64,000 bases of DNA, from positions 1 through 64,000 of the forward strand of contig CAJBPB010000214.1 in assembly GCA_903957365.1 (NCBI GenBank), given 5' to 3'. Source of the DNA: an uncultured Bacteroidota bacterium (GTDB lineage: Bacteria > Bacteroidota > Bacteroidia > Bacteroidales > F082). This document shows, piece by piece, positions 8,874 through 18,644 of this stretch. How positions within the stretch are numbered: position 1 is the stretch's first letter; the number at the start of each line of letters is the position of its first letter. Both the position numbers and the translations under genes were made by a program. The notes beneath the pieces are model-generated. The model saw nothing but the letters and a program-made list of their open reading frames with translations, was not told the DNA's origin and did no database searches.

Positions 8874-8907
8874 AAAATGTCAGAATGAAGTGACATTCTG
8901 ACATTTT
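8874..8907 (-). terminator. Perfect 14-bp hairpin terminator after secG
   Basis: AAAATGTCAGAATG at 8874-8887 and its exact reverse complement at 8894-8907 enclose a 6-base loop. On the minus strand it is followed by a run of eight U. It separates the secG operon from groESL. Because it lies just upstream of the groES leader, it also insulates the chaperonin promoter from upstream read-through. Confidence 0.88.
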
Positions 8908-8934
8908 AACCGACATATAACTGTCGCAAAGTCG

Positions 8935-9267
8935 TTATTCAGCGTTTTCGTCCTGTGCAGGTGGCGCCTGAAAATCAACTGGTTTTGCAGTCTGATCAAT
9001 TTGCTGACGCAATTCTGTATCAACTTGTCCACCGTCGCTGGTGTATTTTGGGATTGTCATTGTTGCAGCCAAACTCAGAACGAGCAGTGCCATTGACATT
9101 GTCCAGGTAGCTTTTTCAAGAAAATCAGCTGTCTGACGGACGCCCATAAATTGGTTTGAAGCAGCGAAGTTTGAAGCCAAACCACCACCTTTTGAGTTCT
9201 GAACCAACACGATTAAAGCGAGTAAAACACTGATAATCAAAATTAAAATTGAAATGAAAACGTACAT
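8935..9267 (-). CDS. secG: Preprotein translocase subunit SecG
   Basis: Small inner-membrane partner of SecYE that assists protein export. The 110 residues contain two hydrophobic segments (about 3-22 and 55-72) flanking the SecG signature VLVQNSKGGGLASNF with the AASNQFMGVRQTADFLEKATW loop. The tail is acidic and Gln/Asp-rich. It is the last gene of a tightly packed leftward unit (sigma-54 activator, lptE, TPR gene, secG) with an 11-bp gap to the TPR gene, and a perfect hairpin terminator follows. Confidence 0.95.
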   Translation of the reverse strand: MYVFISILILIISVLLALIVLVQNSKGGGLASNFAASNQFMGVRQTADFLEKATWTMSMALLVLSLAATMTIPKYTSDGGQVDTELRQQIDQTAKPVDFQAPPAQDENAE

Positions 9268-9278
9268 CGTCTTAAGTT

Positions 9279-10163
9279 TTAAATGTTTTTATTCTTCTTA
9301 GCCTCTTCAATGAGGGATGCAAAGTAACTAATTTTTTCCGGATATTTCAAACATAATTTTTCATAAATACTTATTGCTTTGTCAAAATGGCCTTGTTTCA
9401 GGTAAATATTGGCCAATGTTTCACTCACGATGTTTTCCTGATCAACTACACTTTGTTGTGCATTTGTCATAGGATTGAAGAATTCCTGACGTGGCCGTGT
9501 AATACTTGGGCTTGTTTTAATGAACCTTTCGATAATTTCCTGCTTAGAATGTGGTTTGGAAGGATCCATCTCAGCGTTTTCCAGTTTTTCAGCTTCTAAC
9601 TGCTTAATGCGTTCATCGACAATGCGTTTAAGTTCTTCAATTGAATGACGTTTGTGTGGCGTTTCATCAATCTCTTCTTCATCTTCATACTCTTCTGCCG
9701 GAGGAATTTCCTTTATTGGTATTGTTTTGGCAACAAATTCTTTCGTTTCAGTTTGTGGATTGCTATTCTCTTTTTCTTCAACCGATTGCTCAGCAGTTTC
9801 AACTGGTTCATTTTGTGATATTTCTGAAACAGACGGAATTTCTTCGATGTTTTCTGGTGTTATCGGTGTAGGCTCTGTTTTTGTCTTTGGCACGAATTCA
9901 TCAGGAAAAACAACCGGGTCTTTTATTAACTGGATTTCCTGAATATGTTTTCGTAATATATTTCTGTCCGCAGCGATACCGGCAGCTAGTTTTAGCTGAC
10001 TTTGATAAATAATATGGTTTTCTTTGAACAAATTCATTGCGAGCAAAACGTGTATCGTGCTGCAATAGTGAAATTTAACTGCCATATCCATCAAATCGGT
10101 GATGGTATCTTTCGAGAGCTTTTCTGGCTCTTTGATATAGCTGATAAATTCTGATTTATTCAT
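9279..10163 (-). CDS. TPR-containing protein of the lptE-secG unit
   Basis: 294 residues with no signal peptide. The N-terminal 100 residues are helical. The middle (about 105-215) is low-complexity and rich in Glu, Pro and Thr, probably disordered. The C-terminal 45 residues form one clear tetratricopeptide motif ([21 protein letters not shown]). No enzymatic motif is visible. It lies between lptE and secG with short gaps, an order I recall as usual in this phylum. A scaffold role for envelope assembly is only a guess from that context. Confidence 0.75.
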   Translation of the reverse strand: MNKSEFISYIKEPEKLSKDTITDLMDMAVKFHYCSTIHVLLAMNLFKENHIIYQSQLKLAAGIAADRNILRKHIQEIQLIKDPVVFPDEFVPKTKTEPTPITPENIEEIPSVSEISQNEPVETAEQSVEEKENSNPQTETKEFVAKTIPIKEIPPAEEYEDEEEIDETPHKRHSIEELKRIVDERIKQLEAEKLENAEMDPSKPHSKQEIIERFIKTSPSITRPRQEFFNPMTNAQQSVVDQENIVSETLANIYLKQGHFDKAISIYEKLCLKYPEKISYFASLIEEAKKNKNI

Positions 10164-10189
10164 ATTTAATACATTTTGTCTCGTTCAAA

Positions 10190-10693
10190 CTACCAGTTTA
10201 CAACGGCTTTGTTAAAAATATCTTCGACAAGCATCTCAACAATGGTAGGAATCAGTGTGCTTTTTACCGAATTAAAATCCTGTTCACTTGGATAATCAAG
10301 ATATTGCGTGAATTTATTTTCAAACTCTTTTGCCGGGTCAAGTTTATTATAGAATCTGACATTAATTGTAATGGTTAGTCTGTTCAATGCTGCTGTCTGG
10401 TCACTCTGAATAGCTACCGGCGTTGTTTTGAAATCAATGATTTCACCTTCGAAAGCCAGATCACCATTGTTATCGATCATATTCAGGTTGGTCTGACTCA
10501 TAAATTTATCACGCATGGCTGAGGTAAATACAATACTCAGTGTTGGTTCAACAAGCATCGCGTTGTTTGGAAAATATTTAATCGATACACTTTTGGCACC
10601 AGCGGGAATGGAGGCACCTGTAAATGAATAAACTCCACACGCTGTGAGCGAAAATATGTACAAAATCAATAGAGCAATTTGAATTCGTTTCAT
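10190..10693 (-). CDS. lptE: LPS-assembly lipoprotein LptE family
   Basis: LptE plugs the outer-membrane LptD barrel that inserts lipopolysaccharide. Starting at 10693 gives 167 residues with a lipoprotein signal (MKRIQIALLILYIFSLTAC, lipidated Cys at 19), followed by the GVYSFTGASIP start typical of Bacteroidota LptE and a secretin/TonB short-N-like beta-alpha fold with ANNVRFYN-like strands. The longer frame to 10747 overlaps the upstream regulator and lacks a signal at its N-terminus, so it is rejected. The start lies 4 bp after the regulator stop. LptD is not in the window. Confidence 0.87.
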   Translation of the reverse strand: MKRIQIALLILYIFSLTACGVYSFTGASIPAGAKSVSIKYFPNNAMLVEPTLSIVFTSAMRDKFMSQTNLNMIDNNGDLAFEGEIIDFKTTPVAIQSDQTAALNRLTITINVRFYNKLDPAKEFENKFTQYLDYPSEQDFNSVKSTLIPTIVEMLVEDIFNKAVVNW

Positions 10694-10697
10694 GTTT

Positions 10698-11933
10698 TTA
10701 CAAATTGATCCCGTATTCATTAATCTTTCTGTAGAGTGTCCTTTCACTTATACCCAGTTCTTTGGCAGCATTTTTTCGTTTTCCGCTGTGTTTGCTCAGG
10801 GCCTGTTTGATCATATCTATTTCCTTTTTCTGTAAAGATAGAATTTCATCGACCACAACCGAGGGATGTATTCTTTCGTTGCTTTCTTCAGTGATCACCT
10901 GAATGCGGGGCGATTTGTCGAATTCATTGTCGTATGTTTCTTCTTTTGAACCCATTTTATAGATCACCGGTTTTTTCAGGATATGTCCGGTTGGCTCTTC
11001 CATCTCACTTTCAACCAAAGTTTTAACTGTCTCACGCAATTCAAGCAAATCCTTTTTCATATCGAAAAGTACTTTGTAAAGGAGATCGCGATCCGAAAGT
11101 CTTTCATCATTCTGCTCTTTACGAAGTAGCATGGGAAGATTAGTTCCGGTTTCACGTGGAATATACATGCTGAGTGTTTGACCTGAAACATTTTTGTTTT
11201 TCTCGATGATTGATATTTGTTCGGTCACATTCTTCAATTGACGAATATTACCAGGCCATCGATAATTTTCAAGCACTTCAATCGCTTCACTGGTAAGCAT
11301 CAGAGGAGGCATGCGGTATTTTTCGGCGAAATCAGAGGCGAATTTTTTGAATAAAAGATAGATGTCAGCTTTGCGGTTGCGCAAGGGTGGAATTATGATT
11401 GGGACAGTATTCAGACGATAATATAAATCTTGTCGGAACTTGCCCTTTTCGATCGCTTCAGGAATATTTACATTGGTAGCAGCAACAATCCTTACATCGG
11501 TTTTGATCACTTTTGATGATCCTACTTTGATGAATTCGCCTGATTCTAACACACGAAGTAAGCGAACCTGTGTTGAAATGGGTAACTCTGCAACCTCATC
11601 TAAAAAAATGGTACCGCCATCGGCCACCTCAAAATAACCTTTACGGGCCTCATGGGCACCAGTGAATGAACCTTTTTCATGTCCAAAAAGCTCTGAATCG
11701 ATCGTTCCTTCTGGGATTGCACCGCAGTTTACGGCTATATAAGCGCCATGTTTTCGTGCGCCAGATTGATGAATAATCTTCGGGAAGACTTCCTTTCCAG
11801 TTCCACTTTCACCAGTAATCAGCACTGTCAGATCGGTTGGAGCAACCTGAACGGCTACCTGGATAGCCCTTTCGAGATACATATCGTGTCCGATTATTCC
11901 AAACCGCTGCTTGATTGCCTGAATGTCCATCAT
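10698..11933 (-). CDS. Sigma-54-dependent activator without a sensor domain
   Basis: A bacterial enhancer-binding protein of 411 residues. The AAA+ domain begins almost at the N-terminus: Walker A GESGTGKE at 41-48, sigma-54 contact loop GSFTGA at 88-93, Walker B GTIFLDEV at 107-114 and an arginine-finger region near YRLNTVP. The C-terminus (about 370-411) is a Fis-type helix-turn-helix (RKNAAKELGISERTLYRKI). There is no receiver, GAF or PAS domain, so activity must be controlled by level or partner. The loop has Ser where most have Ala (GAFTGA). It is directly upstream of lptE and probably cotranscribed with it. Confidence 0.92.
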   Translation of the reverse strand: MMDIQAIKQRFGIIGHDMYLERAIQVAVQVAPTDLTVLITGESGTGKEVFPKIIHQSGARKHGAYIAVNCGAIPEGTIDSELFGHEKGSFTGAHEARKGYFEVADGGTIFLDEVAELPISTQVRLLRVLESGEFIKVGSSKVIKTDVRIVAATNVNIPEAIEKGKFRQDLYYRLNTVPIIIPPLRNRKADIYLLFKKFASDFAEKYRMPPLMLTSEAIEVLENYRWPGNIRQLKNVTEQISIIEKNKNVSGQTLSMYIPRETGTNLPMLLRKEQNDERLSDRDLLYKVLFDMKKDLLELRETVKTLVESEMEEPTGHILKKPVIYKMGSKEETYDNEFDKSPRIQVITEESNERIHPSVVVDEILSLQKKEIDMIKQALSKHSGKRKNAAKELGISERTLYRKINEYGINL

Positions 11934-11973
11934 TTCAATTCTCTTTCTTCTGTATGGTGTGATTTACTGATTG

Positions 11974-14436
11974 CTAACGCAATACAGCGCCCAATTGTTG
12001 CTCAAATGCTTTTTGTAATTTTTGCATCGTTTTTTCAATTACACTATCTGTAAGTGTTTTCTCCTTATCGAGAAGGACGAAGCCCAGCGCGTAAGATTTT
12101 TTATCATGAGGAATCTTATCACCTTCATAAACATCAAAGATATTTACGCTTTGCAGATATTGTTTTTCAATAATGAATGCGAGTTCTTTCAACGCTTCAA
12201 AACGAATGTTTTTATCAAGAACAAGTGCCAGGTCACGACGGACAGCAGGATATTTTGAAACAGCCTCGTATTTCAATGGTTTTAAGGGTATCTCTTTTAG
12301 AATGCCAGTCCAATGCATACTTGCATAAAACACTGGTTTCTTCACATCAAGGAGTTTCAATGTGGTCTGGTTTAGTTTTCCAATACGTCCGATCTCAAAA
12401 TTATCAAGATGGTAACTCAACGCAAATTCAAATAAACCATTCGTTTCTTCTTTAATGGTAATTTTCTTTCGGTCAATATTCAGTCGTTTGATGATTCCTT
12501 CAAACGTATATTTCAGATCGAAAAAATCAACCGGTGCCGGACTTTCATTCCAGATTTCTTCCTGTTTGTTTCCTGTCAGGAACAAATCAAGACAAACCCA
12601 TTCATTATAAGGCTCCAGATCCTGCCTGTCGTTTTGTTTGGACTTGTCAAACTTATAGATTTTACCGAATTCATACAGTTTCAGATCGAAGTTTTTCCGG
12701 TTGTGATTATAGGCAATGGTCTCAAGACCTCCGAAAACCAGACTTTGGCGCATCACATCAAGGTCCTTACTGAGTGGATTGATGATCACGACATTTTCAT
12801 CAGCCGAAAAAGCCTGATGCGACTCAGCATAGGCAGACCGTGTCAATGAATTATTCATCACCTCATAAAAGCCATTGGCGCTTAACATATCCGAAATGAG
12901 ATGTTGCATAGTATCGCCATCAATTCCGGCGCTCACATTGACCGAGGCATTCAGTTTTTCTGGAATCTGAATATTGTCATAACCATACACGCGCAGAATT
13001 TCTTCCACCACATCTGCCGGGCGGTAAACATCAACCTTGCAGGTCGGAATCTCCAGCTGCATTTTTTCATTGTCAAAATGCAAGACTTTGATGGATAAAT
13101 CGGTCAGTATTGTTTTCGCCTGCCCGAATGAAATTGGCTGTCCGGCAATTTTATTCAGATATTGTGAAGTCAATTCAACTCTTGCAGGTATAACAGGATT
13201 TGGATAAACATCTTTTATTTCAGAAGAAATGTTGCCACCGGCAATTTCCTTGATCAGGTTTGCAGCGCGTTTCAGCGCATAAACCGTTATTTCGGGATCG
13301 CTTCCACGTTCGAAACGGAATGAAGCATCCGTTTGCAGGGTATGACTTTTTGAAGTTTTACGGATCGTTTTGGCTTCGAAACAAGCGCTTTCAATAAAAA
13401 TACTGGTGGTCTGATCGCTTACACCTGAATGCATTCCGCCAAAAACACCGGCCATACACATACCTTCGGTTTCGTTGCAAATCATCAGATCATCAGCTCC
13501 GAGTTTTCTTGTGGTTCCGTCTAAGGTCACAAATTCACTATTTGCGCTTAGTTTCTTTACAACTACTTTGTTCCCATTAATTGCTTTGGCATCGAAAGCA
13601 TGCAAGGGCTGACCGGTTTCAAATAAAACGTAGTTTGTTACATCCACGATATTGTTAATTGGTCTGACACCAATGGATAATAGTTTGTTTTTCAGCCAGT
13701 CAGGCGAAGTGGCGACTTTTACATTGCTGATGGTAACACCTGAGTAACGGGGACATGCTTGTTTATCTACAATTTCAACTTCGATATTTAAATGGGTGTT
13801 GTCAGTTTTGAATTCCGCAACAGATGGCATTTTAAGTGTATATATTGTTTTTCCGGCTCTGAAATTAAGTACTGCAGCCAGATCTCGTGCCACACCAATA
13901 TGAGATGCTGCATCCGAGCGATTCGGTGTTAGTCCGATTTCAAAAATGATATCTTCTTCCACGGGGAAATAATGTGATGCGGGCAATCCAATTTCTGTTG
14001 ACTCGGGCAAAACCATGATTCCGTCATGCGAAGTTCCCAGTCCAAGCTCATCCTCGGCACAAATCATACCTTCGGAAACCTCACCCCTGATTTTACTTTT
14101 TTTTATTTCAAATGAATCATTTCCGCTATACATTGTGGTACCGATCGTAGCGACCAATACTTTCTGGCCTGCAGCTACATTGGGTGCACCACATACGATA
14201 GAGAGTAATTCAGGCTGGCCTGTATCAACGGTTGTCAGGCTTAGTTTATCGGCATTCGGATGTTTGACACAACTAATTACTTTTCCGGTAACAATACCTT
14301 TCAGGCTTCCCTTTATAGTCTCAAAAGGTGTAAAATCTTCAACTTCAAGGCCTACGGAGGTCAATGCTTCGGAAATGGTTTGGGCAGGCAGATCAATATC
14401 AAGATATTGTTTTAGCCAGTTATACGAAATCTTCAT
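11974..14436 (-). CDS. pheT: Phenylalanyl-tRNA synthetase beta subunit
   Basis: Charges tRNA-Phe together with PheS. The start at 14436 (MKISYNWLKQYLDIDL) gives 820 residues, the usual size. The order is a tRNA-binding (EMAP-like) domain near residues 40-150, B3/B4 editing domain around 210-395, B5 domain (VDVYRPADVVEEILRVYGYD), a catalytic-like core and the C-terminal ferredoxin-fold anticodon-binding domain (SKYPAVRRDLALVLDK). The stop lies 40 bp from the activator start. pheS is not adjacent, as is usual in this phylum. Confidence 0.98.
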   Translation of the reverse strand: MKISYNWLKQYLDIDLPAQTISEALTSVGLEVEDFTPFETIKGSLKGIVTGKVISCVKHPNADKLSLTTVDTGQPELLSIVCGAPNVAAGQKVLVATIGTTMYSGNDSFEIKKSKIRGEVSEGMICAEDELGLGTSHDGIMVLPESTEIGLPASHYFPVEEDIIFEIGLTPNRSDAASHIGVARDLAAVLNFRAGKTIYTLKMPSVAEFKTDNTHLNIEVEIVDKQACPRYSGVTISNVKVATSPDWLKNKLLSIGVRPINNIVDVTNYVLFETGQPLHAFDAKAINGNKVVVKKLSANSEFVTLDGTTRKLGADDLMICNETEGMCMAGVFGGMHSGVSDQTTSIFIESACFEAKTIRKTSKSHTLQTDASFRFERGSDPEITVYALKRAANLIKEIAGGNISSEIKDVYPNPVIPARVELTSQYLNKIAGQPISFGQAKTILTDLSIKVLHFDNEKMQLEIPTCKVDVYRPADVVEEILRVYGYDNIQIPEKLNASVNVSAGIDGDTMQHLISDMLSANGFYEVMNNSLTRSAYAESHQAFSADENVVIINPLSKDLDVMRQSLVFGGLETIAYNHNRKNFDLKLYEFGKIYKFDKSKQNDRQDLEPYNEWVCLDLFLTGNKQEEIWNESPAPVDFFDLKYTFEGIIKRLNIDRKKITIKEETNGLFEFALSYHLDNFEIGRIGKLNQTTLKLLDVKKPVFYASMHWTGILKEIPLKPLKYEAVSKYPAVRRDLALVLDKNIRFEALKELAFIIEKQYLQSVNIFDVYEGDKIPHDKKSYALGFVLLDKEKTLTDSVIEKTMQKLQKAFEQQLGAVLR

Positions 14437-14600
14437 AAAATACAATGCTATTAAGAGTGCAAAAATAGAGATAAAATGTCAAAGTGTCATGTTTGTTACC
14501 AATCATAGTCTCCAGATTTTTTTCTGTTGATTTGACATTGTCATACGTATCAAATTCAGATTAACTTTACTTCAAATTTTCACCTAAAAATCATAGAACC

Positions 14601-15497
14601 ATGTTAATCATTTTGGCAGGAATCGCAATTATTGTGGCTGGAATTGTACTTACTAAAGTTGAATCACCGGCAAAGGAATGGAGTGTTACAATCAGCATTA
14701 TAGGTGTTCTCGTCTTTCTTGGCGGGGCTCTGTTTGCATCTCTGGTTCAGGTTGAACCTGGAGAAGTTGGTGTTCAGAAACTTTTCGGTAAGGTTGACGA
14801 CAAAACACTTGAAAGTGGACTGAACATGATAAATCCACTAAAGGAAGTTGTGATGTTCAATATTAAAACACAGAATTACACCATGTCGGCTGTTACTGAT
14901 GAAGGAAGTAAATTAGGGGATGATGCGATTAGGGTACTTTCGGCTGATGGTCTAGAAGTGGTCATTGATCTGACTGTGTTATTTCGTGTGTCGCCCACGG
15001 AAACACCAAATATTCTAAAAAACATAGGGGCTGATTATGTCAATACGGTTGTAAGGCCAATCTGTCGTACAAAAATACGTGATAACGCTGTCTATTATGA
15101 GGCTGTAGCTTTATATTCTTCAAAACGTGATGAATTTCAAACAAAAATATTTACTTCAATTGAGAAAAACTTTCAGGAGCGTGGTCTGATTCTGGAACAA
15201 TTGCTCGTGAGGAACATCACCTTGCCCGAATCGGTAAAAGCCTCCATCGAATCTAAGATAAACGCTGAACAGGATGCCCAGAAAATGACTTTCGTATTAC
15301 AAAAAGAAAAACAGGAAGCCGAACGTAAACGTGTTGAAGCACAGGGGATTGCCGACTATCAAAAGATTTTAAGTACCGGACTTAGCGACAAACAGCTTCA
15401 ATATGAAATGATAAAGGCCATAGCGACTTCACCAAATGCTAAACTTATCATTCTCGATACCAAAAAGAATGTGCCGTTTATAATTGATGGAAAGTAA
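14601..15497 (+). CDS. Prohibitin/SPFH (band 7) family membrane protein
   Basis: 298 residues with two N-terminal membrane segments (about 2-16 and 29-50), then a band 7/SPFH domain (VEPGEVGVQKLFGKV through VLFRVSPTETPNIL) and a C-terminal coiled coil (about 205-250, Glu/Lys/Gln-rich). Family members form ring assemblies in the inner membrane and scaffold proteases or lipid domains. A weak promoter (TTG, 21 bases, TAACTTTA) precedes it. It is convergent with recG, and a 17-bp tandem repeat fills the short gap between the two stop codons. Confidence 0.88.
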   Translation: MLIILAGIAIIVAGIVLTKVESPAKEWSVTISIIGVLVFLGGALFASLVQVEPGEVGVQKLFGKVDDKTLESGLNMINPLKEVVMFNIKTQNYTMSAVTDEGSKLGDDAIRVLSADGLEVVIDLTVLFRVSPTETPNILKNIGADYVNTVVRPICRTKIRDNAVYYEAVALYSSKRDEFQTKIFTSIEKNFQERGLILEQLLVRNITLPESVKASIESKINAEQDAQKMTFVLQKEKQEAERKRVEAQGIADYQKILSTGLSDKQLQYEMIKAIATSPNAKLIILDTKKNVPFIIDGK

Positions 15498-15500
15498 GGG

Positions 15501-15555
15501 GAGTTTGGAGTGAACTAAAGTTCGGAGTGAGCTAAAGTGAACTAAAGTTTGAAGT
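15501..15555. repeat. 17-bp tandem repeat, copy group 1
   Basis: Two full units (TTTGGAGTGAACTAAAG and TTCGGAGTGAGCTAAAG) and a partial third fill the gap between the stop codons of the prohibitin-like gene and recG. The same 17-bp unit recurs in four to five copies at 26046-26130, about 10.5 kb away. Confidence 0.8.
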
Positions 15556-15563
15556 TATCTTTA

Positions 15564-17666
15564 TCAGCTGATACGGCTCCAGTCAAATGTCTTTTTGAAG
15601 ATTTTCTCGAAATGAGATTTCAAGATCTGGTTATCAGGTTTTAGAAGCTGCGGGTCGTCATCTAAAATCTGATTCACTAGGTGGCGAACATATTTGATCA
15701 GTTTTTCGTCCTGTAACAGATTTCCCAATTTGAATTCGATCTGACCCGATTGTCTTGTGCCTTGTGTTTCGCCAGGGCCACGGAGTTGCAGATCCACTTC
15801 AGCAATTTCGAATCCATCGTTGGTACGCACCATAGTTGCCATGCGTCTTTTTGCTTCGGCGGTGAGTTTAAAATCGGTCATCAACAGACAATACGATTGG
15901 TCAGCGCCGCGACCAACCCTGCCACGTAACTGGTGCAGTTGTGACAATCCAAACCGGTCGGCATGTTCGATTACCATTACCGAGGCATTTGGTATGTTCA
16001 CACCAACTTCGATCACCGTAGTAGCCACCATAATATGTGCCTGGCCTTTCACAAAACGTTGCATTTCAAAATCTTTGTCAGCTGCTTTCATCTGTCCGTG
16101 AACCATGCAAATACGATAATCCGGTTCTGGGAAATCGCGTAAAAGACTCTCATAACCCTCCATCAGGTTAATCAGATCTAGTTTTTCCGATTCGCGGATT
16201 AGTGGATAAACAATGTAAATCTGTCTTCCGTAGCCAATTTGTTTTTTCAAAAAACCAATCATCTGTAAACGCTGATTCTGATAAAGATGGCGTGTCTCAA
16301 CCATTTTTCTGCCTGGTGGCATCTCGTCAATCCTTGAATTGTTGAGGTCACCATATTGTGTCATTGCCAGGGTTCGGGGAATCGGAGTGGCTGTCATGAC
16401 CAGAATATGGGGCGGAATATCATGTTTTTCCTGCATCCTCGCTCTCTGGGCCACACCAAAGCGATGCTGCTCATCTATGACTGTGATACCAAGTTGTTTG
16501 AATTGCACATTTTCTTCAATCAGTGCGTGTGTGCCGATCAAAATCTGAAGTTTACTGCTTTGTAAACCTTCGTGAATTATTTTTCGTTGTCTGGCCTTTG
16601 TTGATCCGGTAAGCAGGGCAATCTCAACCGGCATGTTTTCGAGTAGCTTTTGTATCGTATCGAGATGTTGTGCTGCCAGTATTTCTGTTGGTGCCATTAA
16701 AGCTGCCTGAAAGCCATTATCTAATGCAATCAGCATCACCATCAGTGCGACAATGGTCTTTCCGCTACCTACATCACCTTGCAGCAGGCGATTCATCTGC
16801 GTTCCGGCGCCCAAATCCTGTCTGATTTCCCTGATCACCCGTTTTTGGGCATTGGTCAATGGAAATGGCAGATGATTTGCATAGAAATCATTGAAGTACT
16901 TACCGACAACTTTAAACGGATATCCTTTCACATAAAGCTCCCTGTTTTTCTTATTATGGAGCAACTGCAATTGAAAGAAAAAGTGCTCTTCGAATTTCAA
17001 CCGGTTTACCGAAAGCTGCAACTGATGTGGATCGGAGGGAAGGTGAATATTGAAATAGGCGGCTGAACGTGAAATAAGAGTTTCCTTTTCCAGAATATAT
17101 TTTGGAAACACTTCCTGAATCGATTCTTTCACCTGAAACAGCAATGTCTTAACAAGTTTTGCAATTGACTTGGTTCCGAGACCCTGGGTCTTCATCATCT
17201 CAGTTGTGTTATATACACCTTGCAGACTTTCTCCCTGGGTGAAATCATCCGGGTTAAAATCTTCAATATCGGGATGGACGAAATTGAATTTATTGTTAAA
17301 AGACGAGGCTTTGCCGAACAGCAGGTATTTTTGATTGGGTAGAAACCTGGTTTTTATCCATTTTAAACCTTTAAACCAAACCAGTTCAATAGTGCCTGTT
17401 TCATCTGTCAGATTGGCGGTAATCCTTGTTAGCCTAGGGCTGCCAAACGATTTGATGTTATCGATCCTGCCTGCAATCTGGTAATAGATATTATCATTAT
17501 CGATTTCTGTTACATTGTAAATACGGCTTTTATCAATATGCCTGAAAGGAAAATAATTAAGCAGATCGTTGTATGTGTAAATATTCAATTCTTTATTAAG
17601 AATTGCTGCCCTTTTTGGACCAACACCTTTGAGAAACTCAATTTTATTATCCAGCAGATTGTTCAA
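15564..17666 (-). CDS. recG: ATP-dependent DNA helicase RecG
   Basis: Remodels stalled replication forks and branched recombination intermediates. The 700 residues have an N-terminal wedge (OB-fold) domain, then the superfamily 2 helicase core: Walker A GDVGSGKT, the DEQH box in VIDEQHRFGVAQR, motif III MTATPIPRTLA and motif VI HQLRGRVGRG. It ends with the TRG-like C-terminal region. Length is standard. It is monocistronic on the minus strand. Confidence 0.98.
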   Translation of the reverse strand: MNNLLDNKIEFLKGVGPKRAAILNKELNIYTYNDLLNYFPFRHIDKSRIYNVTEIDNDNIYYQIAGRIDNIKSFGSPRLTRITANLTDETGTIELVWFKGLKWIKTRFLPNQKYLLFGKASSFNNKFNFVHPDIEDFNPDDFTQGESLQGVYNTTEMMKTQGLGTKSIAKLVKTLLFQVKESIQEVFPKYILEKETLISRSAAYFNIHLPSDPHQLQLSVNRLKFEEHFFFQLQLLHNKKNRELYVKGYPFKVVGKYFNDFYANHLPFPLTNAQKRVIREIRQDLGAGTQMNRLLQGDVGSGKTIVALMVMLIALDNGFQAALMAPTEILAAQHLDTIQKLLENMPVEIALLTGSTKARQRKIIHEGLQSSKLQILIGTHALIEENVQFKQLGITVIDEQHRFGVAQRARMQEKHDIPPHILVMTATPIPRTLAMTQYGDLNNSRIDEMPPGRKMVETRHLYQNQRLQMIGFLKKQIGYGRQIYIVYPLIRESEKLDLINLMEGYESLLRDFPEPDYRICMVHGQMKAADKDFEMQRFVKGQAHIMVATTVIEVGVNIPNASVMVIEHADRFGLSQLHQLRGRVGRGADQSYCLLMTDFKLTAEAKRRMATMVRTNDGFEIAEVDLQLRGPGETQGTRQSGQIEFKLGNLLQDEKLIKYVRHLVNQILDDDPQLLKPDNQILKSHFEKIFKKTFDWSRIS

Positions 17667-17723
17667 AATGAATCCATTTATTGCGCTAAGATAGCAAGGC
17701 GATTTGGTATATTTTATTTAAGC

Positions 17724-17756
17724 AAAAAAAAACCCTGCTTTTAGGGCAGAGTTTTT
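17724..17756 (-). terminator. Terminator of the type IX secretion operon
   Basis: On the minus strand AAACTCTGC pairs with GCAGGGTTT (one G-U pair) around a 7-base loop, followed by a long U tract. It lies 18 bases after the gldN stop and ahead of recG. Confidence 0.8.
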
Positions 17757-17774
17757 ATTAGAGGTTTCTAGATT

Positions 17775-18623
17775 TCAATATTCCCAAAGATCGTGTTCGA
17801 AATTAAAGATATCCATTTTGATTCGTTCAGCTTCCAGAAGAGCATCAACACCGGTTGAGTATTGGTTAATCTTGCGGTCGTAAACATTTTCTTCCTTGAT
17901 GATATAACTATCAAACATACGTTTCCAGAAAATTTCGTCGTATGTGCGTTTCTCTGCAGAATTCTGACGGTTGAATACTTCGGCTTTGGCTAAAACCTTA
18001 CGCGCCTGTGCATAAGAAATCCAGAACAATGGTTGTGGGATTTCCTTCCCATCTTTCTCAACCATCAACACCGGACAGAGTGCGATAATGCGAACCATCA
18101 TCTGTGAGCGTTGTTTATCGAAATACCAGTCTTCTTTAATACGTAAACGCATTACCTGACTTGGATCAAAATCACGAATAATTACTGTATCATATTCATC
18201 ATAAGGAGGATATGATCTTCTTTGGGTGATATAAGAAGTATCAGATTGCTTCGAAATGATATCCTTGTAGGATGTTGGTACGAGAAGTTCATCGGTATTG
18301 GATATCTCGTATGCAACGAATTGGTTCTCTTTTAATCCGTCAAGCACAACATTGATAAAACTACGCCAATTGTTATGTGATTCAGTTGGATAGTAGAATG
18401 GCTGATTGATTTTCTGACGAAAATCAATTTCGCGCCAGATTCTTTTCGACCACATCACGTCAGCCTGACGAATGTAAGGAAAAGGAATCGGGTCTTTTTC
18501 AATAGTGCCATCGCTTGCGAATAAACCATCCACAGGCCTTTCGTCAAGAATTTGTGCCGAAAGATTTTGTGATGAACTTACTGCAAAGCCCAAAACAAAC
18601 AGCGCGATGATGAATTTTTTCAT
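17775..18623 (-). CDS. gldN: Type IX secretion periplasmic ring protein GldN/PorN
   Basis: 282 residues with a signal peptide (MKKFIIALFVLGFAVSSSQ, cleavage near LSAQ). The mature region begins with a flexible linker and an ADVMWSKRIWREIDFRQK motif typical of GldN/PorN. PorN binds the lipoprotein PorK to form the large periplasmic ring of the type IX secretion machine. It is the last gene of the porP-gldKLMN set, 21 bp after gldM, and a terminator follows. Confidence 0.95.
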   Translation of the reverse strand: MKKFIIALFVLGFAVSSSQNLSAQILDERPVDGLFASDGTIEKDPIPFPYIRQADVMWSKRIWREIDFRQKINQPFYYPTESHNNWRSFINVVLDGLKENQFVAYEISNTDELLVPTSYKDIISKQSDTSYITQRRSYPPYDEYDTVIIRDFDPSQVMRLRIKEDWYFDKQRSQMMVRIIALCPVLMVEKDGKEIPQPLFWISYAQARKVLAKAEVFNRQNSAEKRTYDEIFWKRMFDSYIIKEENVYDRKINQYSTGVDALLEAERIKMDIFNFEHDLWEY

Positions 18624-18644
18624 GGGTTCCTCCTGAATTTTATT

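Noticed and set aside
8515-8880. CIRCE/HrcA site for groESL
   Set aside because: No TTAGCACTC-N9-GAGTGCTAA pattern or close variant is visible.
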